Shown: positions 1 to 8,716, numbered from the stretch's first letter. The stretch is 64,000 nucleotides of DNA from Aliishimia sp045106335 (GCA_045106335.1 JBGCEM010000024.1:62001-126000); one strand, 5' to 3'. Made by a program: numbers and translations. The notes: generated from the letters alone by a model not told the origin.

Positions 1-137
1 ATGAAACCCTGTCAAACGGGGACAATATCGGCATTGGTGAAACGGTGCTGCAGCTTAAGACATTGGTGGATGATACGTTTTCTTGGGCTGACACGGCCGA
101 TGAAAAGGAGGGCGACGATGATCTGGCGATCGCCTGA
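1..137 (+). CDS. C-terminal tail of an FHA-like protein (partial)
   Basis: An open frame enters from the left edge (codons start at base 3) and stops with TGA at 135-137. The 44 visible residues begin ETLSNGDNIGIGETVLQLK, which resembles the last strands of a forkhead-associated domain (L-x-x-GD-x-I-x-IG), and end in an acidic tail. FHA domains bind phosphothreonine, which fits the PP2C phosphatase that follows. The frame overlaps the start of that phosphatase by 20 bases, and the phosphatase ribosome binding site (AAGGAGG, 105-111) lies inside it, so the two are probably translationally coupled. Only the tail is visible, so the FHA call is tentative. Confidence 0.5.
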   Translation, partial: ETLSNGDNIGIGETVLQLKTLVDDTFSWADTADEKEGDDDLAIA

Positions 138-1077
138 ACCGCGCTATGATGTGGCCTCGGGTCTGTCACAAGGCGGGCGGGACTATCAAGAAGACGCGAT
201 TATAACCGATTTTCCCTATGGTATGGACAGCGGTGTGGCTGTTTTGGCCGATGGCATGGGCGGGCACGAAGCGGGGGATGTCGCCTCAAAGATCGTGGTG
301 ACCGAGGTCTTTAGCGCGCTGAAATTCCGCTCGGCGACGTTTGCGGAACGCGAAGCGCAAATACCCGACAGCTTTGTGAAAGCGACCGCAGGGGCAAATG
401 CGACGATCCGGAACTACGTGAAATCCAACCCCGCTGCACGCGGCATGGGTGCGACTTTGGTGTCTTTGGTATTGGTCGAAAATCGCATGTTCTGGATGAG
501 CATTGGCGACAGCCCGCTTTATGTTTTGCGCGACGGGGAATTGACGCAACTGAACCAAGATCACTCATTGGCGCCGCAAATCGACTTTATGGTGGACCAG
601 GGATTGCTGACGGTTGAAGCCGCCAAAAACCACCCTGACCGCAATTGCCTGACGTCTGTCATCATGGGCCAGCGGATTGCGAAATCAGATTGCCCCATGG
701 CCCCATTTTCGTTGCGGTTGGGGGACGTCGTGCTGCTGTCTTCGGACGGTTTGCAGTTTCTGGGCGAACCTCGGTTGCAGAAAATTTTGCACAAATACCG
801 CCGTCGGAAATCAGCCGAGATCGCGGGGCACTTGCTTGAAGCGATTGCCGATCTGCGTGACCCCGATCAGGACAATGTGTCGTTTTCCGTGATCAAGCTG
901 AACCACATGAAACCAGTTGAGCGGAAAATCAAACCCAAGCCGATCGGAGCATTGGACGACACAGTCGGAACATCGACCCGTGTCGTGGGCCTTGATGGTG
1001 CGCCTGTGGTAAAACCAGATTCGGGGCAAAAGGCTGCCCCAGGTCGCCGCGCCGCGCGCATTGCTGAGGGTGCATAA
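118..1077 (+). CDS. PP2C-family Ser/Thr protein phosphatase
   Basis: A 319-residue cytosolic PPM/PP2C phosphatase that should remove phosphate from Ser/Thr residues using two metal ions. Family motifs appear in order: QEDA near residue 24, ADGMGGHEAGD near 45-55, GMGATLV, then IGDSPLYVLRDGEL, LLSSDGL, and DQDNVSF near the end of the catalytic domain. About 55 residues of basic, proline-containing tail follow. The start at 118 has AAGGAGG seven bases upstream; the frame stays open further upstream but that part reads like non-coding sequence. It overlaps the FHA-like tail and lies 2 bases before the next gene. The partner kinase, if any, would lie to the left of the window. Confidence 0.88.
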   Translation: MIWRSPEPRYDVASGLSQGGRDYQEDAIITDFPYGMDSGVAVLADGMGGHEAGDVASKIVVTEVFSALKFRSATFAEREAQIPDSFVKATAGANATIRNYVKSNPAARGMGATLVSLVLVENRMFWMSIGDSPLYVLRDGELTQLNQDHSLAPQIDFMVDQGLLTVEAAKNHPDRNCLTSVIMGQRIAKSDCPMAPFSLRLGDVVLLSSDGLQFLGEPRLQKILHKYRRRKSAEIAGHLLEAIADLRDPDQDNVSFSVIKLNHMKPVERKIKPKPIGALDDTVGTSTRVVGLDGAPVVKPDSGQKAAPGRRAARIAEGA

Positions 1078-1079
1078 GT

Positions 1080-2540
1080 ATGTCGCAGGCCGCCAAAGCA
1101 CGGGGTCGCACACAGGATGCGTTAGAGAAAGCAGTCCATACCGGCGCGCTTCCGGAACCTGCTTTGACCCGTGCCGACAGCCTGCTTCGACGTTTGGATG
1201 CCACCACCCGCGTTAGTCTTTTGGGGTGCCCGGGCTCAGGAAAATCCAGTGTTCTGAACATATTGGCTGGCGACACTGTGGCCCCCGTTGGTATCCAGTT
1301 TTGTACGTTGCAGTTGGAATTCGGGCCGTCTCATCACAGCAGTGCGACGCTACGCGATGGTTCAGTGGTCACCATGGAAGGTCCTTTAGATCTTCAGCAG
1401 GTGCTTGCCATGGCCCCTGCATTTCTAAAGGTTCAGGCCCCGCTGCCGGCATTGCGCAAAATCTCTTTGCTTGAAGTTGTAATGCCGGATCGCCGCGCGG
1501 AACAAATTCGGGCGATTAAATGGGCAATCAAGCAAACCGACGTGGCGATCTGGTGTACGCAAAGCTTTGATATTGTGGAACAAGCGCTGTGGGCAGGCGT
1601 TCCGGATGCGTTGAAAGACCACGCGATCCTGCTGCGGACGTTTGCGGACAAATCCGGCAGTGACATCGGTGGTGTGATGCGCAAGTTGCACAAATCCGCG
1701 GGCGCCGACTTTGCCCATGTTCTTCCGATTTCAGGCAAGCAAGCCCTTGCGGCGCGTGCGGCGTCCGGTGCGATTGATCGCGCCATGATGCGAGGGTCGG
1801 GTGCAACGCAATTGATCTCCACGATCTTGCATCAGATCGAGCAAAACTGGCAGTTCAATTTGGATAAAGCGGAAGTCTTATTGCACCAACACCAGAAATT
1901 TGTACCTGTGTCGCGGCGGGCTGTGTCTGAACGCATCAAGCTGGAAATCCAAGCTGCTAAAAGATTGAAGGTGAAAGAAAAATCCGGCGCAAACGTCACG
2001 GAACCGCTTGTTCTATCACCGTTCATCTTGGGTCGCGAAAAGACTGCGACAGGTGCTGAAACAGAATCGCTGCCAAATTTGAAGTTGGTGCGCCCACGAC
2101 ACTTAACCCAACAGAACGCAAAGCCAATCGCCGAGGTAGACCGCGAAGCAATCAAGGCGAAGATCAAACCAAAGATCAACTGGAAAAAAGTTGCTGTCCA
2201 AGACATCAATGCGCGCCGATCTGAAAAATTGACAAAGGCTTTAACGGACAGTGTGGCACGGCTTAGTCGATGTGGGTCGGATCTGCGCTTAGGTCGGGAA
2301 CCGAATATGACAGACATTTTGGATCGTGCGGTGCAGGAAACGGGCTGGCTGCTTGATCGTCTTGAAGACCCCGGCTTGCACGATGAGATCATCGCGAAAC
2401 GGCTGCAAAAGATGGTCCAAAGCGCGGATGACATGATTCATTTGCTGCGCATCGAAGGCGGTGGGAATAATGCCACAGAGGCTATGGTTGCGCTGCTTCA
2501 ACTTAAACGCCACTTCCAAGCCGAACTTAGCGTCCCATAA
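1080..2540 (+). CDS. Degenerate P-loop GTPase-like protein
   Basis: A 486-residue protein with a clear Walker A/G1 motif, GCPGSGKSS, at residues 49-57, preceded by a beta strand (RVSLL) as in dynamin- and Era-type GTPases. The other G motifs are weak: the usual DxxG is replaced by a VVMPDRR stretch near 133-139, and the G4 position reads RTFADK near 186-191. It may bind nucleotide but hydrolyse it poorly. The C-terminal half is helical and lysine rich, without membrane segments. It starts 2 bases after the phosphatase stop and precedes two better-conserved GTPases, so a regulatory or scaffold partner is an inference. I do not recognise the exact family. Confidence 0.7.
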   Translation: MSQAAKARGRTQDALEKAVHTGALPEPALTRADSLLRRLDATTRVSLLGCPGSGKSSVLNILAGDTVAPVGIQFCTLQLEFGPSHHSSATLRDGSVVTMEGPLDLQQVLAMAPAFLKVQAPLPALRKISLLEVVMPDRRAEQIRAIKWAIKQTDVAIWCTQSFDIVEQALWAGVPDALKDHAILLRTFADKSGSDIGGVMRKLHKSAGADFAHVLPISGKQALAARAASGAIDRAMMRGSGATQLISTILHQIEQNWQFNLDKAEVLLHQHQKFVPVSRRAVSERIKLEIQAAKRLKVKEKSGANVTEPLVLSPFILGREKTATGAETESLPNLKLVRPRHLTQQNAKPIAEVDREAIKAKIKPKINWKKVAVQDINARRSEKLTKALTDSVARLSRCGSDLRLGREPNMTDILDRAVQETGWLLDRLEDPGLHDEIIAKRLQKMVQSADDMIHLLRIEGGGNNATEAMVALLQLKRHFQAELSVP

Positions 2541-2636
2541 TTCCGTGCGCCCAATTTGAATCTGCGCGGACACAGCAGCGCCAAAGACACGGATGCGATG
2601 ATCCAACCCAATCGCCTAAATAGGAAAGAGCAGACA

Positions 2637-4721
2637 GTGGACATGTCCTTGCAAGACGAAGATCAGCTGATTTATGTATCTAAGCCCCAACCCAGTTTCG
2701 CCGATTCCGGGATGAAGCCTTTGATGCGGCTGCGCGATGATTTTGAAGACTTGCAAGAAAACTTGTTTGATATTCTAGCGATTGGCGATGAATCTGTTTC
2801 ACCGAAAATCAGCGACATGCAAACAGAGCTAGAGGAATTTGCGCCTGCGGTAACATTTATCGGGCAAATCAAATCGGGCAAGACAACGCTTTTGAACGCA
2901 ATGGTTGGTCGGCCAGGCCTTCTGCCTTCAGATGTTAATCCTTGGACGTCAGTGGTAACCTCATTGCACTTGAATGCACCGCGCGACGCAGACAGCCCAG
3001 CTGCGCGGTTTCAGTTTTTCGACAAAGCTGAGTGGGATCATCTGGTCCAGGATGGCGGCCGTATCGGCGAGTTGTCCGCGCGCATGGGTGCAGAGCAAGA
3101 ACACGCTAAACTGCGCGATCAGGTCGATGCGATGTTTCAAAAAACCAAAGCGCGTCTGGGCCACAATTTTGAAATGCTGCTAGGTCAGGCGCATGTTTAT
3201 AGTTATTTGAAGCCAGATTTGGTGCGCCGCTACGTGTGTCTGGGTGATGATTTTGACTCTGTATCGCACCAGGACTCTGAGGGAAAATATGCCGATATTA
3301 CGAAATCGGCTGACCTCTATTTTGACGCCCCCGAAGTGCCTATGGGTATGGTACTGCGCGACACACCTGGTTTGAATGACACATTTTTAATGCGCGAACA
3401 TGTGACGATCAAGTCCATCCAAGACAGCGAGCTATGCGTTGTCGTTCTGTCTGCACATCAGGCTTTGAACACGGTCGACATGGCGCTTATCCGTTTGATT
3501 TCAAATGTAAAATCCCGACAAGTGGTGTTATTTGTCAACCGGATCGACGAATTGTCTGAGCCAGTCGACCAAATCCCAGAAATTCGTGACAGTTTACGCG
3601 ACACTTTGCTGAAACACACAGGCCATGATGATTATAAGATCGTATTTGGCAGTGCGCTCTGGGCCAATGCTGCGTTGCAAGACAGCGCCGGAGATTTACC
3701 GCCAGATTGCGTACGTGCTTTGGAAGCCTACGGCACCGCAAGCGACATTCCCGGTTTGCATCAAATGGACCAAAATAGCGCTGTTTGGGAATTATCTGGT
3801 GTGCCAGAACTTCAACGCATTTTGGGTCACCAGATCGCGGCAACGGCAGGTGCAATAGCCTTGAACACAGTGCGCAAACGCGCGCAAAATATCGTGTCTG
3901 GACTGCATGCGGGGTCGAAAATAACCGCGCTCTATGCCAACAGTGATGACATTCTGAAACTGAGTGAAAGCGACGTCTCGGACAAGCTGGATGCACTTGA
4001 AGCACAGGCGCGCCAATCCCTGAATACAGCGCTGGATTCCATTTTTTCTGATTTCACGGCACGTGTAGATCAAGCGCATGACCATTTTCTGGCGCGGGCG
4101 ACTTCGGCATTGGTCGATCATCTGGAACGGAAGGGGGACCAAGACGTGTGGCACTACAGCCCCGACGGGTTGCGTCTTTTGTTACGCAAGGCCTATGGCA
4201 ATATGAGCGCCCGTCTTCGTCGCGAGGTTGATACCGTTTTTGACAAGACCGCACAGGGTTTGGTCGTGACTTATGGTCAGATTTTTGATGTGACTGTCGA
4301 AAATTTCGCGATCCAAACTCCAAGCCAGCTTCAGATTCCGTCCCCTGTGATGTTGGCACAAACAATTGTCTTAGATGTTAAAGCCTCGTGGTGGAAAAGC
4401 TGGTGGCACAACCGCAAAGGGTACCGTGCATTTGCGGGTGGATTTCAGGATCTTATTCGGGCAGAAACCGCCCCGATGATGACAGACCTTAAACATAGAC
4501 AGACCAAAGTTATCCGCACCCGCGTGCAAGCGTCTTTTGATCAATTCTTAGGCGAACAACGTATGGTGTTGAACGATATTTGTGCAAAGTCCCAGGTGAG
4601 CCTTAAAGATCTTCATGAGATTTTTGGGGTGACGTCTCAGCAAGATCGGGATGAGCTATTTGCGATCATTCAGGATGATCTTAGCGTCCAATTGGATGCC
4701 ACCGCCGAGGCTTTAACATGA
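2637..4721 (+). CDS. Dynamin-like large GTPase
   Basis: About 694 residues from the GTG at 2637, chosen because AGGAAAGAG (2622-2630) sits seven bases upstream; ATG 2643 is an alternative, and the frame runs back to a TTG at 2556. Motifs are G1 GQIKSGKT (about 76-83), G2 threonine region NPWTSVVT, G3 DTPG (about 242-245) and G4 NRID (about 301-304). A long helical region follows, with a tryptophan-rich basic stretch (WWKSWWHNRKGYRAF) near residue 585 that could be a membrane-inserting paddle. Bacterial dynamin-like proteins remodel membranes and often act in pairs. The next gene overlaps by 4 bases. Confidence 0.85.
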   Translation: MDMSLQDEDQLIYVSKPQPSFADSGMKPLMRLRDDFEDLQENLFDILAIGDESVSPKISDMQTELEEFAPAVTFIGQIKSGKTTLLNAMVGRPGLLPSDVNPWTSVVTSLHLNAPRDADSPAARFQFFDKAEWDHLVQDGGRIGELSARMGAEQEHAKLRDQVDAMFQKTKARLGHNFEMLLGQAHVYSYLKPDLVRRYVCLGDDFDSVSHQDSEGKYADITKSADLYFDAPEVPMGMVLRDTPGLNDTFLMREHVTIKSIQDSELCVVVLSAHQALNTVDMALIRLISNVKSRQVVLFVNRIDELSEPVDQIPEIRDSLRDTLLKHTGHDDYKIVFGSALWANAALQDSAGDLPPDCVRALEAYGTASDIPGLHQMDQNSAVWELSGVPELQRILGHQIAATAGAIALNTVRKRAQNIVSGLHAGSKITALYANSDDILKLSESDVSDKLDALEAQARQSLNTALDSIFSDFTARVDQAHDHFLARATSALVDHLERKGDQDVWHYSPDGLRLLLRKAYGNMSARLRREVDTVFDKTAQGLVVTYGQIFDVTVENFAIQTPSQLQIPSPVMLAQTIVLDVKASWWKSWWHNRKGYRAFAGGFQDLIRAETAPMMTDLKHRQTKVIRTRVQASFDQFLGEQRMVLNDICAKSQVSLKDLHEIFGVTSQQDRDELFAIIQDDLSVQLDATAEALT

Positions 4722-5581
4722 CACAGAAACGCACCCTGACGCGCCCGATTACAAAAATGCGTGTTGCGATCATGGGGGAGTTTAACGCGGGCAAGAGTTC
4801 ACTGTGCAATCTTTTGTTGCGACACAGGCTTATGCCGGAAAAGGTAACCGCGACGCAATTGCCGCCGGTTTGGATGTCAAAGGGCCCAGGTCACAACCAT
4901 ATCCAGATGATCGATGGACGCAGACTAACGGTCACCGAAGACCGGCTGGATGCACTGTCGGTGCCAGATACGCGCCATGTCCGCTTGTTTTTTGACGCTG
5001 ACGTGTTGGAACATTGCGATCTGATCGATGTGCCGGGCATTTCGGATCCTAATATGGATGCTCGGGTATGGGAACGGGTTCTAAGCGACGCGGATGCCGT
5101 GATTTGGTTGACCCATGCGACCCAAGCTTGGCGTCAAACCGAGGCCGCGGCCTGGGATACCGTGCCCGAACACGTGCGTCAGCGCAGTGCCTTGTTGGTG
5201 TCTCGGTTTGATAAGCTGCACAATGCGCGTGACCAAGCGCGGGTTTTAGGACGTGTGCGGGCTGAAACCAAAGGTCTGTTTGATCGTGTATTCCCAATTT
5301 CTTTGACCCATACGATGCAAGATTTGGAACATGATGGTCCGTTGCGCTCAAGCGGCGTTGCCAAGTTTGTCTCTTATTTTGAAAACCTTATTGGTACGGA
5401 CAGTGCGCAGCGTGCAGCCAGCCAAGCGCTGCAGGACAGTCTGGCCCAACAAAGTGCGGTAACATCCGATACGATTGCAACGCCAACACACCCCAAACAA
5501 ACGGTCAAACCGGTTTCTCAAAGGCGTATCGTTTCCATTTCAGTTGAAAAGCACGCCCGTCCGGGGTTGTTGCAAAGATGA
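4718..5581 (+). CDS. Small Era/dynamin-type GTPase
   Basis: A 287-residue GTP-binding protein with a good G domain: G1 GEFNAGKSS (20-28), G2 threonines near 45-47, G3 DVPG (104-107) and G4 SRFDK (162-166). The GEFNAGKSS form of G1 is typical of bacterial dynamin-like and YfjP/Era-like GTPases. After the G domain come only about 80 residues, rich in Q, T and basic residues, with no long stalk and no membrane segment. It may therefore be a short partner of the large dynamin-like protein, with which it overlaps by ATGA. The following small gene also starts within an ATGA overlap, so all are probably translated together. Confidence 0.82.
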   Translation: MTQKRTLTRPITKMRVAIMGEFNAGKSSLCNLLLRHRLMPEKVTATQLPPVWMSKGPGHNHIQMIDGRRLTVTEDRLDALSVPDTRHVRLFFDADVLEHCDLIDVPGISDPNMDARVWERVLSDADAVIWLTHATQAWRQTEAAAWDTVPEHVRQRSALLVSRFDKLHNARDQARVLGRVRAETKGLFDRVFPISLTHTMQDLEHDGPLRSSGVAKFVSYFENLIGTDSAQRAASQALQDSLAQQSAVTSDTIATPTHPKQTVKPVSQRRIVSISVEKHARPGLLQR

Positions 5582-5940
5582 GCCAAGCGCAGATCCTCAA
5601 CAAGATAAAAGACCGTTTTGATGATTGCCTGATCGCGGCGTATGGGGACATCGCAACGGGGGTCCCTTTGTTGACAGCCGGATCGTCGAACATTCCCATC
5701 CAAGCCCTTAGCGAAATGTGCACCGAGGCCGGCTTGACACTGGGCACACCGGACGCGCCGATGTTTGGCCCAGACCTGGTCCGCTTGTCGGTAAAAGCAC
5801 AGCGCAGTGTTATGTATTGTTTTGCCCGTGCCGCCGACAGCGACGCAGAAGCTTATTTCTTCATGTGCACAATGAATGTGAATGTCCCACGGTTTGTGGA
5901 CAGCGTGCGATGTGAAATCCTGCAGGAGACCAACCAATGA
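5578..5940 (+). CDS. Unrecognised 120-residue protein of the GTPase operon
   Basis: I do not recognise this protein. It is a soluble-looking, mixed alpha/beta 120-residue polypeptide with several cysteines and no signal peptide or membrane segment. It overlaps the genes on both sides by 4 bases, so it is a real, co-translated member of the operon. Its size, and a C-terminal strand-helix pattern (YFFMCTMNVNVPRFVDSV), recall the roadblock/LC7 fold that partners small GTPases. That is only a suggestion from shape and context, with no diagnostic motif. Confidence 0.6.
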   Translation: MSQAQILNKIKDRFDDCLIAAYGDIATGVPLLTAGSSNIPIQALSEMCTEAGLTLGTPDAPMFGPDLVRLSVKAQRSVMYCFARAADSDAEAYFFMCTMNVNVPRFVDSVRCEILQETNQ

Positions 5941-6794
5941 GCATTGAAAGCAAGATGACCGCCTATGTGTCCCAGCTTGCTGGCGAAGTGCCGTCCTTTG
6001 TCGATGGATTTCGGGTGTTGCAGGGCGAGCCTGGATCTGTTGATCCTATTTTGAATGAAATCGACGCCACCGTCTTGGCGGCGATCTTGACGTTGAAAAC
6101 AGATCAATCGTCACTGCGGCTGCATGTTGCGGGGCGTCGATTATATATGCTGTCTGAAGCAACAGGTGGGTTATACGTTGATCCAGATTTGCTGAACCAA
6201 CCTTTGTCGATGGATGATGTCAAAATCCACGGGCGGGTCGTTCCCGTGCTAAAAACTTTGGCCTGTGACGGTGGCAAACTTCGCGTAAAGTCTGAGCCCC
6301 AGCAGGATCACGCAATAGAGGCCGCGCATAGTCTTTCCGTTGATGTGTTGCGCAGCTTGGCGAACATCCAGCCGGCCTATGTGGCCCGGGAAAACCTGAC
6401 GGCAGGAGAGTTGTTCCTTGCCCAAGCTCGGGCACATGTCAGTTCGGGTATTGTGCTGAACCAAAGCCGCATCAGTGAAAGCTTTGGGACCGTAGAGGAT
6501 ATTGCCAGTCTAAAAACCATGCTCAAGACACAAGTTGCGGCGTTTGATGCCAAACGGACCACCAAATGTCCAAGCCACCGAGAGCCTTCGCTGACGTTTT
6601 GGATGGATGCGCTGCAGCAGGGGTCTTCGGTCGTTTTGGCAACTTTCGACGACATGCGGTTGCTTTGCGCTGTGGACAATGGATCGTTCACCAGCCTGTT
6701 TGCTCAGTTCAAAAAGATCAGTCAATCCTATGTGACGAAGGTTAAGGGGATTGGGCCAATTAAGTTGGCAGATGTTGAAGGCAAGACCGCTTAA
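5937..6794 (+). CDS. Unrecognised 285-residue protein ending the GTPase operon
   Basis: No family was recognised. The protein is soluble looking, with an N-terminal helical part, a central region alternating short strands and turns (LRLHVAGRRLYMLSE, IHGRVVPVLKTLACDGG) and a C-terminal helical part ending in basic residues. It has no signal peptide, membrane segment, Walker motif or metal-binding cluster. It starts within an ATGA overlap with the gene before it. Its stop codon shares the TTAA at 6791-6794 with the convergent SDR gene, so the operon ends here with no spacer. Confidence 0.6.
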   Translation: MSIESKMTAYVSQLAGEVPSFVDGFRVLQGEPGSVDPILNEIDATVLAAILTLKTDQSSLRLHVAGRRLYMLSEATGGLYVDPDLLNQPLSMDDVKIHGRVVPVLKTLACDGGKLRVKSEPQQDHAIEAAHSLSVDVLRSLANIQPAYVARENLTAGELFLAQARAHVSSGIVLNQSRISESFGTVEDIASLKTMLKTQVAAFDAKRTTKCPSHREPSLTFWMDALQQGSSVVLATFDDMRLLCAVDNGSFTSLFAQFKKISQSYVTKVKGIGPIKLADVEGKTA

Positions 6795-7552
6795 AGATGT
6801 TGGCCGCCATTGATCGGGATTTCGGCCCCATTCACATAAGATGACTTTGCACTGCACAGAAAGCTGACGACTTCGGCGACTTCTTGTGGGTTGCCTAAGC
6901 GTCGCATCGGAACATCCCGTTCGACGATTTCTTCCGTTCCAGGCGACAAGATCGACGTCGCGATTTCGCCTGGCGACACTGCATTGACGCGCACGTTTCT
7001 TTGCGCCAATTCAAACGCCAATTCCCGGGTTAAGGCCGACAGTGCGGCTTTTGACACAGCATAAGCGGCCCCCGCAAACGGATGCACCTGTGTGCCCGCA
7101 ATCGAGCCGATATTGACAATTGCGCCCTTCGCCTGTTCCAGCGGATCCAACAATTCCTGACACAGCAAAAGCGGCGCAATCAAGTTGATCATTTGCACCC
7201 GCTGGAACGTTTCCAAGGACGTGGCAATTGCCGTCAGACGCCCGCCGCTTTCGGTCTTGGGCGAGATACCTGCGTTGTTGACAAGTGCATTTAGACCGCG
7301 TCCGCCCAGTTGGTGGCGCAAGGAAATCGCCGCCTCTGAGATCGACGTCTTGTCGCTTAAATCCACTTCAATGTGCTTGATAATACCCTCAGCCCAGGGG
7401 CAGACTTCGGTAAAAGGCGTGCGGGCTAGGGTGAAGACCTCCCACCCGGATTTGTGGAATTCTTTCACGATTTCATGACCAATACCCCGGCTGGCGCCAG
7501 TGACGGCGACCGTTGGTTTGGCAAATGGGCTGTTGTCGGATGCTTTGGTCAT
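6791..7552 (-). CDS. SDR-family NAD(P)-dependent oxidoreductase
   Basis: A 253-residue classical short-chain dehydrogenase/reductase. The cofactor motif TGASRGIG is at 18-25, NNAG follows in the middle, the catalytic YAVSK carries the Tyr and Lys, and NAVSPGEIATSI is the usual substrate-loop region. The start at 7552 is preferred because AAAAGGA lies about seven bases upstream; an in-frame start at 7591 has no such site. It lies 58 bases downstream of the LacI-type regulator on the same strand, so it probably belongs to the sugar locus and may oxidise a sugar, polyol or sugar acid. The substrate cannot be read from the sequence. Confidence 0.85.
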   Translation of the reverse strand: MTKASDNSPFAKPTVAVTGASRGIGHEIVKEFHKSGWEVFTLARTPFTEVCPWAEGIIKHIEVDLSDKTSISEAAISLRHQLGGRGLNALVNNAGISPKTESGGRLTAIATSLETFQRVQMINLIAPLLLCQELLDPLEQAKGAIVNIGSIAGTQVHPFAGAAYAVSKAALSALTRELAFELAQRNVRVNAVSPGEIATSILSPGTEEIVERDVPMRRLGNPQEVAEVVSFLCSAKSSYVNGAEIPINGGQHL

Positions 7553-7610
7553 GTGGGTCCTTTTGGTCAAAACGGTTTGCGCTGACGCCATTCCCGACTC
7601 AGAAGCGCAG

Positions 7611-8654
7611 TTAACGATGGCTGTTGTCCACTGTCGAGCCTGGGATCAAACGAAACCCGATATCCGTACAATTCGGCACCGCTTCGCCGGACAACCGTGC
7701 CATCATCATTTCCGCAGCCGTCTGCCCCAGCTTCAAATGCGACACATGGCACGACGTCAAGCGGCGGCGCATCACAGAGGCAATCGGCAGATCACCCCAT
7801 CCTGCAATCCCAATATCGCCAGGCACATCCAGCCCTTTGCCCGCACAATATTGCAAGCCGCCAAAGGCCATCGCGTCGTTTTGATAAAACACACATTCGA
7901 TCTGCGGTGCGCTGACTAACAGCTGTTCTGTGCCGTAAAATCCTGGATAATACGTCGCGGTATCATGCAAACACAGCTGTTTGATCACAGCCCCGCCCGC
8001 GCCTTCGGTTGCTTTGCAAAACCCCGCCAAACGTTCCGTGGCCGCATTGGCTGTATCATGGGACGTGCCGACATAGCCGATATTGCGATAGCCCAGGGAC
8101 GTCAGATAGCGCCCCATATCAAAGCCGCTGTCAAAGTGGTTGATCCCAACGCTCATGTCCAAAGGGCTTGAGTTCAGATCCCAGATTTCCACCACTGGAA
8201 TGCCGGCATTGCGCAGCATGTCGGTCGCGCGGCTCGAATGATAGCGCCCCGTCAGGATCAATCCGGCGGGTTTCCAGGACAGGACAGTGCGGATCCAGTT
8301 TTCCTCTTCTTCCAACGTATGCTGCGTCAGTCCCAGAACCGATTGATAGCCAAATGTGCCCAGCTTGCCGTCAATGCCTTCCAGTACTTGTGCGAACACC
8401 TCATTGCCCAGATCCGGGATCGACACACCCACAAAGGTAGAACTTTGATCCCCCGCAAAAACGGTCGCCAGGCGATTCGGCAGGTAGCCCAGCGCATCCA
8501 CTTGCGCCATTACCTTGACGCGGGTTTTTTCCGAATATCCCCCTTCGCCACGTACAACACGACTCGCGGTCATCTTAGACACACCGGCAGCACGGGCCAC
8601 CTCTGATAGGCTTACCCGGTTGTTACTTATAGGTTTATCGGCATTATCGGTCAT
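7611..8654 (-). CDS. LacI-family transcriptional regulator, GntR-like
   Basis: 347 residues with an N-terminal LacI helix-turn-helix (SLSEVARAAGVSKMTASRVV, about 15-34), hinge residues YLPNRLA, and a periplasmic-binding-protein-like sensor domain (FVGVSIPDLGNEVFAQVLEG). The recognition helix VSKMTASR resembles that of E. coli GntR (VTKMTVSR), the gluconate repressor, whose known operator core is GTTACCGGTAAC. Two GTTACGGGTAAC palindromes lie between this gene and the divergent ABC operon; one is 6 bases upstream of its own start, which suggests autoregulation. The inducer is unknown but should be a sugar or sugar acid carried by the neighbouring transporters. Confidence 0.9.
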   Translation of the reverse strand: MTDNADKPISNNRVSLSEVARAAGVSKMTASRVVRGEGGYSEKTRVKVMAQVDALGYLPNRLATVFAGDQSSTFVGVSIPDLGNEVFAQVLEGIDGKLGTFGYQSVLGLTQHTLEEEENWIRTVLSWKPAGLILTGRYHSSRATDMLRNAGIPVVEIWDLNSSPLDMSVGINHFDSGFDMGRYLTSLGYRNIGYVGTSHDTANAATERLAGFCKATEGAGGAVIKQLCLHDTATYYPGFYGTEQLLVSAPQIECVFYQNDAMAFGGLQYCAGKGLDVPGDIGIAGWGDLPIASVMRRRLTSCHVSHLKLGQTAAEMMMARLSGEAVPNCTDIGFRLIPGSTVDNSHR

Positions 8655-8659
8655 TTTAC

Positions 8660-8671
8660 GTTACGGGTAAC
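8660..8671. promoter_or_regulatory. Operator 1 for the GntR-like LacI regulator
   Basis: GTTACGGGTAAC is a perfect inverted repeat of GTTAC around a GG centre. It matches the GntR/LacI-class operator core and is repeated at 8717-8728. It lies just upstream of the regulator start and upstream of the -35 box of the ABC operon. Confidence 0.75.
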
Positions 8672-8678
8672 TTAGCTC

Positions 8679-8708
8679 TTGACAGAATATGGGTTCTGCA
8701 AAGATGCT
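8679..8708 (+). promoter_or_regulatory. Putative sigma70 promoter of the sugar ABC operon
   Basis: A perfect -35 hexamer, TTGACA, is at 8679-8684, with a weak -10 (GATGCT, 8703-8708) 18 bases later. The promoter sits between the two operators, so a repressor dimer on each, possibly looped, would block it. The -10 is poor, so the exact start point is uncertain. Confidence 0.5.
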
Positions 8709-8716
8709 AGCGTAAC

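Noticed and set aside
1..117. N-terminal extension of the PP2C frame from base 1
   Set aside because: Composition is unlike the phosphatase and another frame (FHA-like tail) uses this DNA; AAGGAGG points to the ATG at 118.
1832..2434. 200-codon - strand frame opposite the degenerate GTPase gene
   Set aside because: Ser/Arg-rich shadow of the real + strand gene with no motif and no operon logic.
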